Below, in pieces: positions 1 through 7,557 of a stretch of DNA of 27,020 nucleotides. The notes under the pieces are model-generated. The model saw nothing but the letters and a program-made list of their open reading frames with translations. It did not search any database and was not told the DNA's origin. Every line of letters starts with the position of its first letter. The first letter of the stretch is position 1. The translations under genes and the position numbers were made by a program. The DNA comes from Roseivirga sp. UBA7431 (GTDB lineage: Bacteria > Bacteroidota > Bacteroidia > Cytophagales > Cyclobacteriaceae). The DNA lies in assembly GCA_002477595.1 (NCBI GenBank), contig DLQN01000016.1:1-27020 (forward strand), in the 5' to 3' direction.

Positions 1-2
1 CC

Positions 3-158
3 ACTATTTGTATACCTGATACCGAGATTATTAATTTCAAAGAAGCAGTTGTTTTTGCCTACCTAGGCTTATTAAGGCACTTAGGAGAGCCCAACTGCCT
101 ATGTTCAGTGACTGGTGCGAGCCGTAACAGCAGTGGCGGAGAGATTTATGGTTTCTAA
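3..158 (+). CDS. anmK: anhydro-N-acetylmuramic acid kinase, C-terminal fragment (5' end outside window)
   Basis: This is the last 51 codons of an open frame that enters from the left edge and stops with TAA at 156-158. The translation contains AYLGLLRHLGEPN followed by SVTGASRNSSGGEIYGF. That is the C-terminal signature of AnmK (SVTGA followed by SGG), the kinase that phosphorylates and opens 1,6-anhydro-MurNAc during peptidoglycan recycling in the cytosol. The catalytic N-terminal part lies outside the window, so activity cannot be judged. The 142 nt that follow hold no gene; they include a short inverted repeat, ATTCG (237-241) with CGAAT (254-258), of unknown meaning. Confidence 0.85.
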   Translation, partial: TICIPDTEIINFKEAVVFAYLGLLRHLGEPNCLCSVTGASRNSSGGEIYGF

Positions 159-300
159 CCTTCTACGAAAACCCTTCTGTTTATAGGGAACTTCAGGTTG
201 AGCTAATACAAGAAAAAAAGCAACCACTCGTATGCTATTCGAAATATCAAATACGAATTTTAACGAACTAATTATATATTAGCATTTCACGTCAACCTTC

Positions 301-1830
301 ATGCAAAAGAGTTTTCTCTTCTTAGTGGTTATCATTGTGTTCGGAATTCTCATTCCGAAGGCTGCATTGATTGCTGAAAACTCTACCGAAGCGAGTTATA
401 TATCTACAGAACTCCTTCAAGATCATGAAAATGATCATGCCCCACAGGATGATCATGCAGCTTCTGATGCAGATCACAGCGAAACCGAAGGTGAACATCA
501 CGGAGCACCTCCAGGATGGACCGTAATTCCGTTTGTCTTATTACTCGTCATAATTGCCACTGGGCCGCTGTTCTACGAACATTTCTGGCATAAGAACTAT
601 CCCATTGTTGCTGTTTCACTAGCCTCCTTGGTAGTAATGTACTACCTCTTTGCATTAAATGACACACATGCACCAGTCCATGCTTTAGCAGAATATGTGC
701 AGTTCATCGCACTTTTAGCCTCGTTGTATATTGCGTCAGGCGGCATAATGATTAATGTCGACAAAAAGGCTACACCTATGGCTAATGTCGGCCTTTTAAT
801 AGTTGGAGCCGTAATCTCAAACCTTATAGGAACCACAGGGGCATCCATGCTCTTAATACGTCCTTTTATTCGTTTGAACAAAGGAAGAATCAGACCCTAC
901 CATATCATCTTTTTCATTTTTATGGTCAGTAATATTGGTGGTGCCCTCACCCCAATAGGTGATCCACCGTTGTTTCTTGGCTTCTTGAAAGGAGTTCCTT
1001 TCGTATGGACATTGACCCATAACATAATGCCATGGACTGTCGCTTTGATCATACTAGCGGTAATGTTCTATTTCTTCGATTTGCGCAACAAAGACTTAGA
1101 CTTGGGTTTAGAACCCGAAGTTGAATTTACAGGAAAAACGACTATTGTTGGTGCCAAAAACTTCCTATGGCTGGCCATTATCATAGGTGCTGTATTTATA
1201 GATCCCAACGTAATCGATGGAGTTCCTGCAATCACCTATGAAGGACAAAAATTCTCTTTCATTAGAGAGCTTATCATGCTTTCAGTAGGTTTTCTATCCT
1301 TCAAGTTTGCTGATAAAAAAGCCATTGATGGAAACGAATTTAACTTCGAGCCAATCCGCGAAGTAGCATTTATTTTCGTAGGCATTTTCGGAACGATGAT
1401 GCCCGCGCTTGCGCTGGTAAGTGAGTTTGCACAGTCGCCATCTGGCGCTTCCTTAATCGGTCCAAACTCTCTGTATTGGGGAACTGGCCTACTATCAGGT
1501 TTCTTAGACAATGCGCCAACGTATCTTAATTTCTTAGCAGCAGCCTTGGCATCACAGGGTGGTGATATTAGTACAATTGCTGATGTTCAGGCATATGCAG
1601 GAGGAGGTACCTACGATAACTCGGTAGTTAACTTAATGGCAATTTCTGTTGGAGCCGTTTTCTTTGGAGCAATGACTTACATTGGTAACGGCCCAAATTT
1701 CATGGTTAAGTCCATTGCAGAACAAACTGGTATTCACATGCCTTCCTTCTTTGGCTACGTTCTGAGGTTTTCGATTCCTATTCTCTTGCCAATCTTCTTT
1801 GTTATCTGGCTGATCTTCTTCGTTTTTTAG
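301..1830 (+). CDS. nhaD: NhaD-type Na+/H+ antiporter with His-rich N-terminal region
   Basis: A 509-residue polytopic inner-membrane protein of the ion transporter (citrate transporter-like/NhaD) superfamily, expected to exchange cytoplasmic Na+ (or Li+) for H+. A hydrophobic N-terminal segment (about 4-25) is followed by an acidic, His-rich stretch (about 41-69; His42, 46, 52, 59, 66, 67). The rest is membrane helices from about residue 72 onward. The family-typical segment GGALTPIGDPPLFLGFL lies near residue 215, and a second conserved stretch, LSGFLDNAPTYLNFL, lies near 400. Length fits the family. The ATG at 301 is chosen because the signal-like helix begins directly after it; I see no clear -7 box upstream. 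A 71-residue membrane peptide follows after 54 nt. Substrate is inferred from family only; citrate or arsenite transport are less likely. Confidence 0.85.
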   Translation: MQKSFLFLVVIIVFGILIPKAALIAENSTEASYISTELLQDHENDHAPQDDHAASDADHSETEGEHHGAPPGWTVIPFVLLLVIIATGPLFYEHFWHKNYPIVAVSLASLVVMYYLFALNDTHAPVHALAEYVQFIALLASLYIASGGIMINVDKKATPMANVGLLIVGAVISNLIGTTGASMLLIRPFIRLNKGRIRPYHIIFFIFMVSNIGGALTPIGDPPLFLGFLKGVPFVWTLTHNIMPWTVALIILAVMFYFFDLRNKDLDLGLEPEVEFTGKTTIVGAKNFLWLAIIIGAVFIDPNVIDGVPAITYEGQKFSFIRELIMLSVGFLSFKFADKKAIDGNEFNFEPIREVAFIFVGIFGTMMPALALVSEFAQSPSGASLIGPNSLYWGTGLLSGFLDNAPTYLNFLAAALASQGGDISTIADVQAYAGGGTYDNSVVNLMAISVGAVFFGAMTYIGNGPNFMVKSIAEQTGIHMPSFFGYVLRFSIPILLPIFFVIWLIFFVF

Positions 1831-1884
1831 CCTTTCTGTTGAACATTTCTGCCGAACTTAAAGTATATTGTTTACGTAGAGCAA

Positions 1885-2100
1885 ATGAAATCATTCTATT
1901 ACGATATCTTCTTAAGTGGCCTCACTTATGTCTTGTTGATCTATCTCACCTTTAGATTAATGAAGAATAAGAAGTCGAGAGGTTCTGACGATGATGGAGG
2001 AGAGACGATTTATAGCCCTCCGAAAATTGATTTGCCGCCAGGCATTACATGGCCAAGCGATCCGAAAGTTTCAAGTATTCAGGAAGAGGCTACTCTTTAG
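1885..2100 (+). CDS. small single-pass membrane protein, function unknown
   Basis: A 71-residue protein with one predicted membrane helix (about residues 8-25), then a basic patch (KNKKSR), an acidic DDDGGE stretch and a Pro-rich tail containing DLPPGITWP. The pattern of one helix, charged linker and LPPG-type tail resembles small uncharacterised proteins I associate with Cytophagales and Flavobacteriia, but I cannot name a family. It follows the antiporter gene by 54 nt on the same strand, so co-transcription is plausible. Its TAG stop (2098-2100) overlaps the stop of the convergent Fur-family gene by 4 nt. It could be an accessory peptide of the antiporter; nothing in the sequence proves it. 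Confidence 0.6.
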   Translation: MKSFYYDIFLSGLTYVLLIYLTFRLMKNKKSRGSDDDGGETIYSPPKIDLPPGITWPSDPKVSSIQEEATL

Positions 2101-2513
2101 TTGCACTTATCGCAAGTACCTGTGATTAGATAATTGCTTTCAGCCATCATGAATCCACTGGGCAATGTTACATCAGGAATATTTACGTAGTTTAGGCAAG
2201 TAGTTTCATCGCAAACTTGACACTTGAAATGTATGTGATTATGCTGGTGATTTACCTCACTGCAACCGTCATTGCAAAGTGCATAGCGAGTGGCACCAGT
2301 ATCATCAAGAACTTTGTGAATTAGGCCCTTTTCTAAGAATGACTTCAGAGTTCGGTAAATCGTTACTCGATCATATTTACCATCAACGTCAGATTCAATA
2401 TCACCATGAGATATCGCCACGTTCCTATTAAGGAAAATGGAAATCACGTCAGCCCTTCCTTGCGTCAGCCTTAGCGAATGTTCTTTCAATAACTCTTTTA
2501 CCTGCGTGTTCAC
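2097..2513 (-). CDS. Fur/Zur-family transcriptional repressor
   Basis: A 138-residue metalloregulator of the ferric uptake regulator family. The N-terminal winged helix contains DRVTIYRTL (48-56), the Fur recognition helix. The C-terminal part has His89, 91, 93 and 95 followed by HFKCQVC (Cys98, Cys101), and the protein ends with CDKC (Cys134, Cys137). Together these give the usual structural Zn(Cys)4 site plus His ligands for the regulatory metal; Cys80 and Cys84 are extra. Length is normal. The start codon is GTG (2513-2511), preceded 3 nt upstream by TATATTTA (2517-2524), one mismatch from a Bacteroidota -7 box. It lies 25 nt downstream of the DUF6787-like gene on the same strand. The Cys-rich tail leans toward a Zur-like zinc sensor, but iron or peroxide sensing cannot be excluded. 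Confidence 0.88.
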   Translation of the reverse strand: MNTQVKELLKEHSLRLTQGRADVISIFLNRNVAISHGDIESDVDGKYDRVTIYRTLKSFLEKGLIHKVLDDTGATRYALCNDGCSEVNHQHNHIHFKCQVCDETTCLNYVNIPDVTLPSGFMMAESNYLITGTCDKCN

Positions 2514-2538
2514 TCCTAAATATAATTAATAACTCATT

Positions 2539-2880
2539 CTAAGTCTTCCTAGAGGCTTTAGCTTTCCTTCCTGTAATTCTTTGAACCATATTCTTTTCCC
2601 ATTTCCAAAAGAACGCAAATTGGCCAAAAATGAACCCATAAATCAAGATCAAGATTTGATATAAAGGAAAGATCATCACTATGTAAAGCAGTATTCCTGC
2701 AATGCCTTCTATACCATCAAAGCCAATCAAATCAAACAAAAAAGGCTTGATAAATAGCACTGTGCTTCCTGTGCAAGCAAAAACAATCAAAACTACGATC
2801 GTCTGGAATATAGATTTCAATCCCCACTTAGCTTGTAACTTTTTTAAATTCGATGTCTCTTCCACGTCTGCCTCTTTCAA
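2539..2880 (-). CDS. small membrane protein, DUF6787-like
   Basis: About 113 residues: a short acidic N-terminus, the stretch LKKLQAKWGL, two or three hydrophobic segments, and the C-terminal FFWKWEKNMVQRITG. The KLQxKWG start and the FWxxEKxMxxR end resemble the Bacteroidota family DUF6787, sometimes misnamed prolipoprotein diacylglyceryl transferase; assigned from memory. The longest open frame would begin with TTG at 2889, but that codon lies inside a perfect -7 box (2887-2894). I therefore prefer the in-frame TTG at 2880, 6 nt downstream of the box. No function is known. It precedes the Fur-family gene and probably shares its transcript. Confidence 0.6.
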   Translation of the reverse strand: MKEADVEETSNLKKLQAKWGLKSIFQTIVVLIVFACTGSTVLFIKPFLFDLIGFDGIEGIAGILLYIVMIFPLYQILILIYGFIFGQFAFFWKWEKNMVQRITGRKAKASRKT

Positions 2881-2886
2881 AGGCAG

Positions 2887-2894
2887 CAAAGGTA
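2887..2894 (-). promoter_or_regulatory. Bacteroidota -7 promoter box (TACCTTTG)
   Basis: On the minus strand this reads TACCTTTG, a perfect match to the TAnnTTTG -7 element of Bacteroidota housekeeping promoters. It sits 6 nt before the proposed TTG start of the DUF6787-like gene, so the transcript would have almost no leader. I did not identify a clear -33 TTG element. Confidence 0.45.
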
Positions 2895-2966
2895 ATTAAG
2901 CAGAGTGTTTATTTAAAAAAACCTTCAGTTTTCGATTCAAAAAATTGATGAGAGGCTGGAATCGGC

Positions 2967-3935
2967 ATGATTAATTCAATAAATTACCATACAACCCCAG
3001 CTTCAGCCATGCACGACCTAAGTAAGTTTCAAAGAATGTTAGTCGCACTAGACCTTTCGGATATGGACATATTCGTTGTTAAGTACGCCTCGATGATAGC
3101 AAAGATATTTGAAATTGATGCTATCTACTTTCTCAACGTCACTACTTCCCTTGAACTACCTGAAGAAATCCAGGAAAAGTATGGGAACGTAATTGCCCCA
3201 GTAGATGAGACTTTGATCAAGGAAATGGAGCTTGTGATCAATGAGAACTTTGTTAAACCTGAAAACTGTGATGTACATATGACGGTATTGGCGGGGACTG
3301 TTACAGACGAAATTCTCAAGTTTGCAAAGGTTAAAGTAGTTGATTTGATGCTTTTAGGCAGAAAAGAAAAGCTTTCAGGCAGCGGGCTTAACTCAAGAAA
3401 AATTGCCAAAGGAACGGCCTCTTCTATTATTTTCGTGCCTGAAGACACTACTTATGAACTGAATAAGGTACTTATCTCCATTGACTATTCGGAGCACTCT
3501 CAAATGGCATTCGAGATTGGTATTGACATTCAGAAAAAGTCAGGTGCTCAACTATTAAGCAACAATGTCTATCGCGTCCCTGTTGGTTATGCGAAATCTG
3601 GTAAAAGCTACGAAGAGTTTTCCAACATCATGCTTGAAAACACTAAAGAGCAATGTGACAAATTCTTTAAGAAGCTGAATTTAGATAACGTTAGTTATGA
3701 ACATACATATGCTTTAGATGATGACCCACACCCAGCAGATAAAATCTATAAAACAGGTGCAGAACTAGGTGTTGACATGATCATATTAGGCTCTAAAGGA
3801 CGATCTAGCGGTGCCGCTTTCTTAATTGGTAGTGTTGCTGAAAAGTTATTAATGGAGGATAGAGACATTCCTCTATTCCTTGTTAAAAAGGGTAAGGAAA
3901 ATATGAGTTTCTTGGAGGCTTTGTTCAAGCTATAA
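2967..3935 (+). CDS. universal stress protein, tandem UspA domains
   Basis: A 322-residue cytosolic protein with two Usp domains. Domain 1 (about 21-150) begins FQRMLVALDLSDMD; domain 2 (about 153-310) begins LNKVLISIDYSEHS. Near the end of domain 2, LGSKGRSSGAAFLIGSVAEKL keeps the G-x2-G-x9-G-S nucleotide-binding loop, so this domain may bind ATP. The matching loop in domain 1 (LGRKEKLSGSGLNSRK) is degenerate. Tandem Usp proteins are common in Bacteroidota and linked to starvation and other stress, but molecular roles are rarely known. The true start may be Met15 or Met24 rather than the ATG at 2967, since the first 14 residues fall outside the fold. It is divergent from the DUF6787-like gene, and its end overlaps the convergent lipoprotein gene by 6 nt. 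Confidence 0.85.
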   Translation: MINSINYHTTPASAMHDLSKFQRMLVALDLSDMDIFVVKYASMIAKIFEIDAIYFLNVTTSLELPEEIQEKYGNVIAPVDETLIKEMELVINENFVKPENCDVHMTVLAGTVTDEILKFAKVKVVDLMLLGRKEKLSGSGLNSRKIAKGTASSIIFVPEDTTYELNKVLISIDYSEHSQMAFEIGIDIQKKSGAQLLSNNVYRVPVGYAKSGKSYEEFSNIMLENTKEQCDKFFKKLNLDNVSYEHTYALDDDPHPADKIYKTGAELGVDMIILGSKGRSSGAAFLIGSVAEKLLMEDRDIPLFLVKKGKENMSFLEALFKL

Positions 3936-4508
3936 TGGCCGGACAACGGTCCCTTGAATCATATAATTCAGGTCCTTCTTAAAGCGCATGGACTCTTCTC
4001 CTTTAATATCGAAGCTGGTAATACCATTTTCGTTTAGGTAAAGGCTCAATTCTTTAGTGACGGTATAAACGGTATTCACTTCACTTACCAATAGCCTTAC
4101 TTTCGTTAAGGCTTCATTTTCATAAAAGCATTCCATTACTTGAACGGGATTCTTTTGACTTTTGGATGTGAAGATTACTTTTGATACTTCGTTAATCGTA
4201 GGCAATTCCTCTTCAAAGTACTCTCCAACAAAGCCCGGCTTGTTAATGTCTGCCTCATAAAAGAGTTTAAACTGCTCATTCCATCCTACTGAATCAGGGG
4301 TTATCGTTAACAGCTCTTCCTGTCCACCCGTATTCAAAAGTTTCTCAAGAGAAGCGCCTTGATCAGCCAATAGAGATAACTCTTTGTCAAGTAGCCCCTT
4401 TATATCAAAATATGGCGTGTTTATCGCGCCAGCCTGCTCTCGTTCGGATGAACAGCTAACGAGTGACGAAATCAAAAGGATAAATAAGAGTCTGTCAGTT
4501 AATTTCAT
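3930..4508 (-). CDS. putative lipoprotein, function unknown
   Basis: A 192-residue protein with a lipoprotein signal peptide: positively charged start, hydrophobic core and lipobox LVSC, so Cys19 would be acylated. The mature part is a mixed alpha/beta protein with no motif I recognise; it keeps a regular alternation of strands in its second half (VRLLVSEVNTVYTVTKELSLYL). Its ATG (4508-4506) overlaps the TGA stop of gpmI in an ATGA junction, so it is almost certainly the second gene of the gpmI operon and translationally coupled. The glycolytic neighbour does not suggest a role. The 3' end overlaps the convergent Usp gene by 6 nt. Confidence 0.75.
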   Translation of the reverse strand: MKLTDRLLFILLISSLVSCSSEREQAGAINTPYFDIKGLLDKELSLLADQGASLEKLLNTGGQEELLTITPDSVGWNEQFKLFYEADINKPGFVGEYFEEELPTINEVSKVIFTSKSQKNPVQVMECFYENEALTKVRLLVSEVNTVYTVTKELSLYLNENGITSFDIKGEESMRFKKDLNYMIQGTVVRPL

Positions 4509-6010
4509 AAAAGAAGGTTGCCAGTCATTTCAGAGGGAATATCAACACCCATTAGTTTTAGGATAGTGGGAGCTAAGTCTCCTAGTTTACCATCCTTCAA
4601 TGTTGGCTTCATGTCCTTATCAACTAGAATACAAGGTACAAGGTTTGTTGTATGGGCCGTGTTTGGTGAACCATCCTTATTAATCATAATATCAGAGTTA
4701 CCATGATCGGCAATAACAATTGTCGTATAATCATTTGCCAATGCCGCTTCTAACACTTCTCCAGCACAGGTATCCACTGTTTCGCAAGCCTTAACAGCTG
4801 CTTCGAAAACACCCGTATGCCCGACCATATCTGCGTTAGCAAAGTTGAGGCAAACAAAATCAACCTCTCCTTTATTCAGTTCTGAAACAATGGCCTCCTT
4901 TATTTCATTTGCACTCATTTCTGGTTGCAAATCATAGGTCGCCACCTTGGGTGATGGACATAAAATCCTTTTCTCACCTTCAAATTCAGTTTCTCTCCCA
5001 CCACTGAAGAAAAAGGTGACGTGCGGATATTTTTCTGTTTCTGCAATTCTAATTTGGTTCTTTCCTGCATCAGCAAGCACCTCTCCGAGCGTATTCACTA
5101 GGTTATCCTTGTCGAACATTACCTCAACACCACTGAACGAATCATCATAATTGGTCATGGTGACATACCTCAAATTGAGCTTAGTCATTCCCTGCTCTGG
5201 AAAATCAGATTGAGTAAGTGCTTGAGAAATTTCTCTGCCCCGATCTGTTCTGAAATTGAAGCACAAGACGACATCTCCTTCTTCGATATTCGCTCCATTG
5301 GTATTAATAATGGGTTGGATGAATTCATCCGTCACACCTTCGTCATAAGATGCTTGAATAGCCGCAATAGGATCACCAGTTTTTAACCCGACTCCATTAA
5401 CCATAGCTCCATAGGCAAGCTTCACGCGCTCCCATCTGTTATCACGATCCATAGCGAAGTATCGCCCAATCACAGATGCGATTTGGCCAGTAGTCTTTTC
5501 AGCATGATCTATTACCTCTTGCATATAGGCCTTTCCACCTTTAGGATCTGTATCTCTACCATCAGTAAAGGCATGAACAAACACTTGGTCCAACTTATGC
5601 TCTGCACAAATAGACAGCAACCCTTTTAGGTGGTTGATATGAGAATGTACACCGCCATCAGACACAAGGCCCATCAAGTGAACCTTCTTATGCTCGACCT
5701 TAGCGTAATGAAGTGCCTTCTTCAAAGTTTCATTGTCGCGCAAAGTATTCTCTTCAACTGCCTTATTGATTTTGACCAAGTCTTGATACACTACGCGACC
5801 AGCACCAATATTCATATGACCTACTTCTGAATTACCCATTTGACCTTTTGGCAAGCCGACTGCTAACCCGCTAGCCTCGAGTTTAGCGTGCGAATAAGTA
5901 TGAAAGAGCTTATCCATAACTGGAGTATTCGCTTGATCGATTGCCGAAACTGACTTGTCTTGCGCCAACCCCCATCCATCAAGAATCATCAATAAAACGC
6001 GTTTGTTCAT
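4505..6010 (-). CDS. gpmI: 2,3-bisphosphoglycerate-independent phosphoglycerate mutase
   Basis: A 501-residue cytosolic glycolytic enzyme interconverting 3- and 2-phosphoglycerate through a phosphoserine intermediate. All family motifs are present: ILDGWG with metal ligand Asp11, the nucleophile Ser61 in GNSEVGH, SDGGVHSH (117-124), GRDTDPK (151-157), the substrate-binding RYFAMDRDNRWER (183-195), NFRTDR (252-257), EKYPHVTFFF (326-335), and the metal-binding Asp394, His398, Asp435, His436 and His453. Length is slightly below the usual 510 residues and nothing is missing. The ATG start is supported by a perfect -7 box (6015-6022) ending 4 nt before it. The lipoprotein gene is coupled downstream by ATGA. 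Confidence 0.97.
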   Translation of the reverse strand: MNKRVLLMILDGWGLAQDKSVSAIDQANTPVMDKLFHTYSHAKLEASGLAVGLPKGQMGNSEVGHMNIGAGRVVYQDLVKINKAVEENTLRDNETLKKALHYAKVEHKKVHLMGLVSDGGVHSHINHLKGLLSICAEHKLDQVFVHAFTDGRDTDPKGGKAYMQEVIDHAEKTTGQIASVIGRYFAMDRDNRWERVKLAYGAMVNGVGLKTGDPIAAIQASYDEGVTDEFIQPIINTNGANIEEGDVVLCFNFRTDRGREISQALTQSDFPEQGMTKLNLRYVTMTNYDDSFSGVEVMFDKDNLVNTLGEVLADAGKNQIRIAETEKYPHVTFFFSGGRETEFEGEKRILCPSPKVATYDLQPEMSANEIKEAIVSELNKGEVDFVCLNFANADMVGHTGVFEAAVKACETVDTCAGEVLEAALANDYTTIVIADHGNSDIMINKDGSPNTAHTTNLVPCILVDKDMKPTLKDGKLGDLAPTILKLMGVDIPSEMTGNLLL

Positions 6011-6014
6011 ACCT

Positions 6015-6022
6015 CAAATATA
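6015..6022 (-). promoter_or_regulatory. Bacteroidota -7 promoter box (TATATTTG) for gpmI
   Basis: On the minus strand TATATTTG is followed by AGGT and the gpmI ATG. It is a perfect TAnnTTTG element with a 4-nt gap to the start codon, implying a leaderless or near-leaderless transcript. No good TTG was found at the -33 distance. Confidence 0.5.
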
Positions 6023-6137
6023 AATATTAAAGGCTAGCTTGTAAGTGAATCTGCTTTGTATTAATTTGAAGCTAGTATACAATAACACATACTTTTTGGC
6101 ACAATTTTCGTTCAAAAAACGGATTCAAGCCTTATCA

Positions 6138-6545
6138 ATGAATAACATTTTTAGAAATATCCTTGTGGTAATAGCCTTGTGCGTTTCATTTTCGGCATTA
6201 GCCCAAAGTGATACCAATATTATTCAGAGTGTCGAGGAGGCGTTAAAAGCCAGCAGCTCTCGAGAGCTGACCAAGTATCTCCACACAAAAGTGGAGATTA
6301 AGCTGGATGATGAACGAAAAGAATACAGTATTAATCAAGCCGAAATCATGCTGAAAAAGTTCTTTCAGCAACATCCAGCAGAAAGTTTTGAGTTCATTCA
6401 CGATGGTGATAATAACTCTGGTGCTAGAATTTATGCCATCGGCACTTACAAATCAGCCTCTGGCAAGCATCGTGTCGTCATCCGCGCAAAGCAATACAAT
6501 AAGGTCTACAAAGTCTATCGACTAGAGTTTACGAAAGACCGTTAA
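6138..6545 (+). CDS. DUF4783 family exported protein
   Basis: A 135-residue secreted or periplasmic protein. The open frame extends up to 6045, but the first 31 residues there look non-coding. The Met at 6138 begins a classical signal peptide (MNNIFRNILVVIALCVSFSA followed by LAQ), so I place the start there. The mature domain (SVEEALKASSSRELTKYL, then a YAIGTYKSASGKHRV strand pair) matches the small NTF2-like DUF4783 family, which in Bacteroidota is typically found just upstream of nadC, as here (48 nt before it). Function is unknown. A possible promoter lies at 6065-6098: TTTG, 21 nt, then TACTTTTTG, which has one base too many in the -7 box. Confidence 0.82.
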   Translation: MNNIFRNILVVIALCVSFSALAQSDTNIIQSVEEALKASSSRELTKYLHTKVEIKLDDERKEYSINQAEIMLKKFFQQHPAESFEFIHDGDNNSGARIYAIGTYKSASGKHRVVIRAKQYNKVYKVYRLEFTKDR

Positions 6546-6581
6546 TTCCAAAAACCCCCATTATTCCAACGCTCTTTTGGC

Positions 6582-6589
6582 TACTTTTG
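6582..6589 (+). promoter_or_regulatory. Bacteroidota -7 promoter box (TACTTTTG) for nadC
   Basis: TACTTTTG is followed by TGTC and the nadC ATG at 6594: a perfect TAnnTTTG with a 4-nt gap. It suggests that nadC has its own start site downstream of the DUF4783 gene. There is no convincing -33 TTG. Confidence 0.45.
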
Positions 6590-6593
6590 TGTC

Positions 6594-7451
6594 ATGAGAC
6601 CTGCCTATGTCACCCAAGAGGGATTAGAACACTTCATTGATCAAGCATTTAAAGAGGATCTCGGTGATGGAGATCACTCATCACTTGCGTCTATTCCAGC
6701 CGATGCTATAAAATCTGCCTATCTCATCATGAAAGAAGATGGTGTGATAGCAGGAATGGAGCTAGCACCCCTAATTTTCCATCGGCTAGACCCCGACATG
6801 ATCATTAGCCCTTTGGCGAAAGACGGAGATCAAGTAAAAACTGGGGAAATTATTCTTAGACTCAAGGGCAAGGTTCGAGCCATTCTCGGTGGAGAACGGC
6901 TGCTCCTCAACTGTATGCAACGTATGAGTGGTATTGCTACAAAAACCTCACAGTTGACAGATATGATTTCTGGAACAAACGCGAAGTTATTAGATACTAG
7001 AAAAACGACTCCAAACATGAGAATGCTTGAAAAATGGGCCGTTTTAATAGGTGGAGGCGTTAATCACCGCTATGGATTGTTTGATATGATCATGCTAAAA
7101 GACAACCATAATGACTTCGCTGGAGGAATTACAGCTTCAGTCAATGCAACCAAAGCATACTTACAGGAAACGAATAGAAACCTCAAAATCGAAGTCGAAA
7201 CTAGGAATATTGATGAGGTTAGAGAAGCCCTTGAGGTTGGAGGAGTAGACAGAATAATGCTCGACAATATGTCAAATGAAGCCATGGCTTCTGCGGTAGC
7301 ACTAGTCAATGGCCGCTCAGAGACGGAGGCTTCCGGTGGCATTACAGAAGACACCATTCGGTCAGTAGCACAGACAGGGGTTGACTATATTTCCGTTGGA
7401 GCACTTACCCATTCTATCAAAAGTCTGGATATCAGTTTAAAAGCAGAATAA
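6594..7451 (+). CDS. nadC: nicotinate-nucleotide pyrophosphorylase (carboxylating), quinolinate phosphoribosyltransferase
   Basis: A 285-residue cytosolic enzyme of de novo NAD synthesis. It condenses quinolinate with PRPP to give nicotinate mononucleotide, CO2 and PPi. Visible motifs: EDLGDGDHSS (21-30) at the N-terminal domain, ERLLLNCMQRMSGIAT (101-116), the quinolinate-binding TRKTTP (135-140), HRYGLFDMIMLKDNH with Lys169 and His172 (158-172), IEVETRN (199-205), DRIMLDNMS (219-227) and the C-terminal phosphate-binding stretch EASGGI with ISVGALTHS (245-274). Length is standard. The start is fixed by a -7 box 4 nt upstream of the ATG. The YcxB-like gene follows after 106 nt. Confidence 0.97.
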   Translation: MRPAYVTQEGLEHFIDQAFKEDLGDGDHSSLASIPADAIKSAYLIMKEDGVIAGMELAPLIFHRLDPDMIISPLAKDGDQVKTGEIILRLKGKVRAILGGERLLLNCMQRMSGIATKTSQLTDMISGTNAKLLDTRKTTPNMRMLEKWAVLIGGGVNHRYGLFDMIMLKDNHNDFAGGITASVNATKAYLQETNRNLKIEVETRNIDEVREALEVGGVDRIMLDNMSNEAMASAVALVNGRSETEASGGITEDTIRSVAQTGVDYISVGALTHSIKSLDISLKAE

Positions 7452-7544
7452 TTTGCCAAAGAACAAACGCAATTTTTTAGTCCTAATGATTGAAGCCATA
7501 GTTTTGATCCTTATGTTTGTGTTCCTTTTTCGACACTGTGTATA

Positions 7545-7550
7545 GAGGAG
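7545..7550 (+). promoter_or_regulatory. Shine-Dalgarno-like GAGGAG before the YcxB-like gene
   Basis: GAGGAG lies 7 nt upstream of the ATG at 7558, the textbook position. In Bacteroidota the anti-Shine-Dalgarno end of 16S rRNA is normally sequestered and such sites are rare, so this one stands out. It immediately follows a 19-codon hydrophobic open frame (7486-7545). Confidence 0.4.
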
Positions 7551-7557
7551 CTTAAAA

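Noticed and set aside
237..258. ATTCG-N12-CGAAT inverted repeat upstream of the antiporter gene as an operator
   Set aside because: A five-base arm with a 12-nt loop is expected by chance in such AT-rich sequence, and no promoter is evident beside it.
6045..6137. Longer N-terminus for the DUF4783 protein
   Set aside because: The 31 extra residues do not look like coding sequence, and Met at 6138 opens a normal signal peptide.
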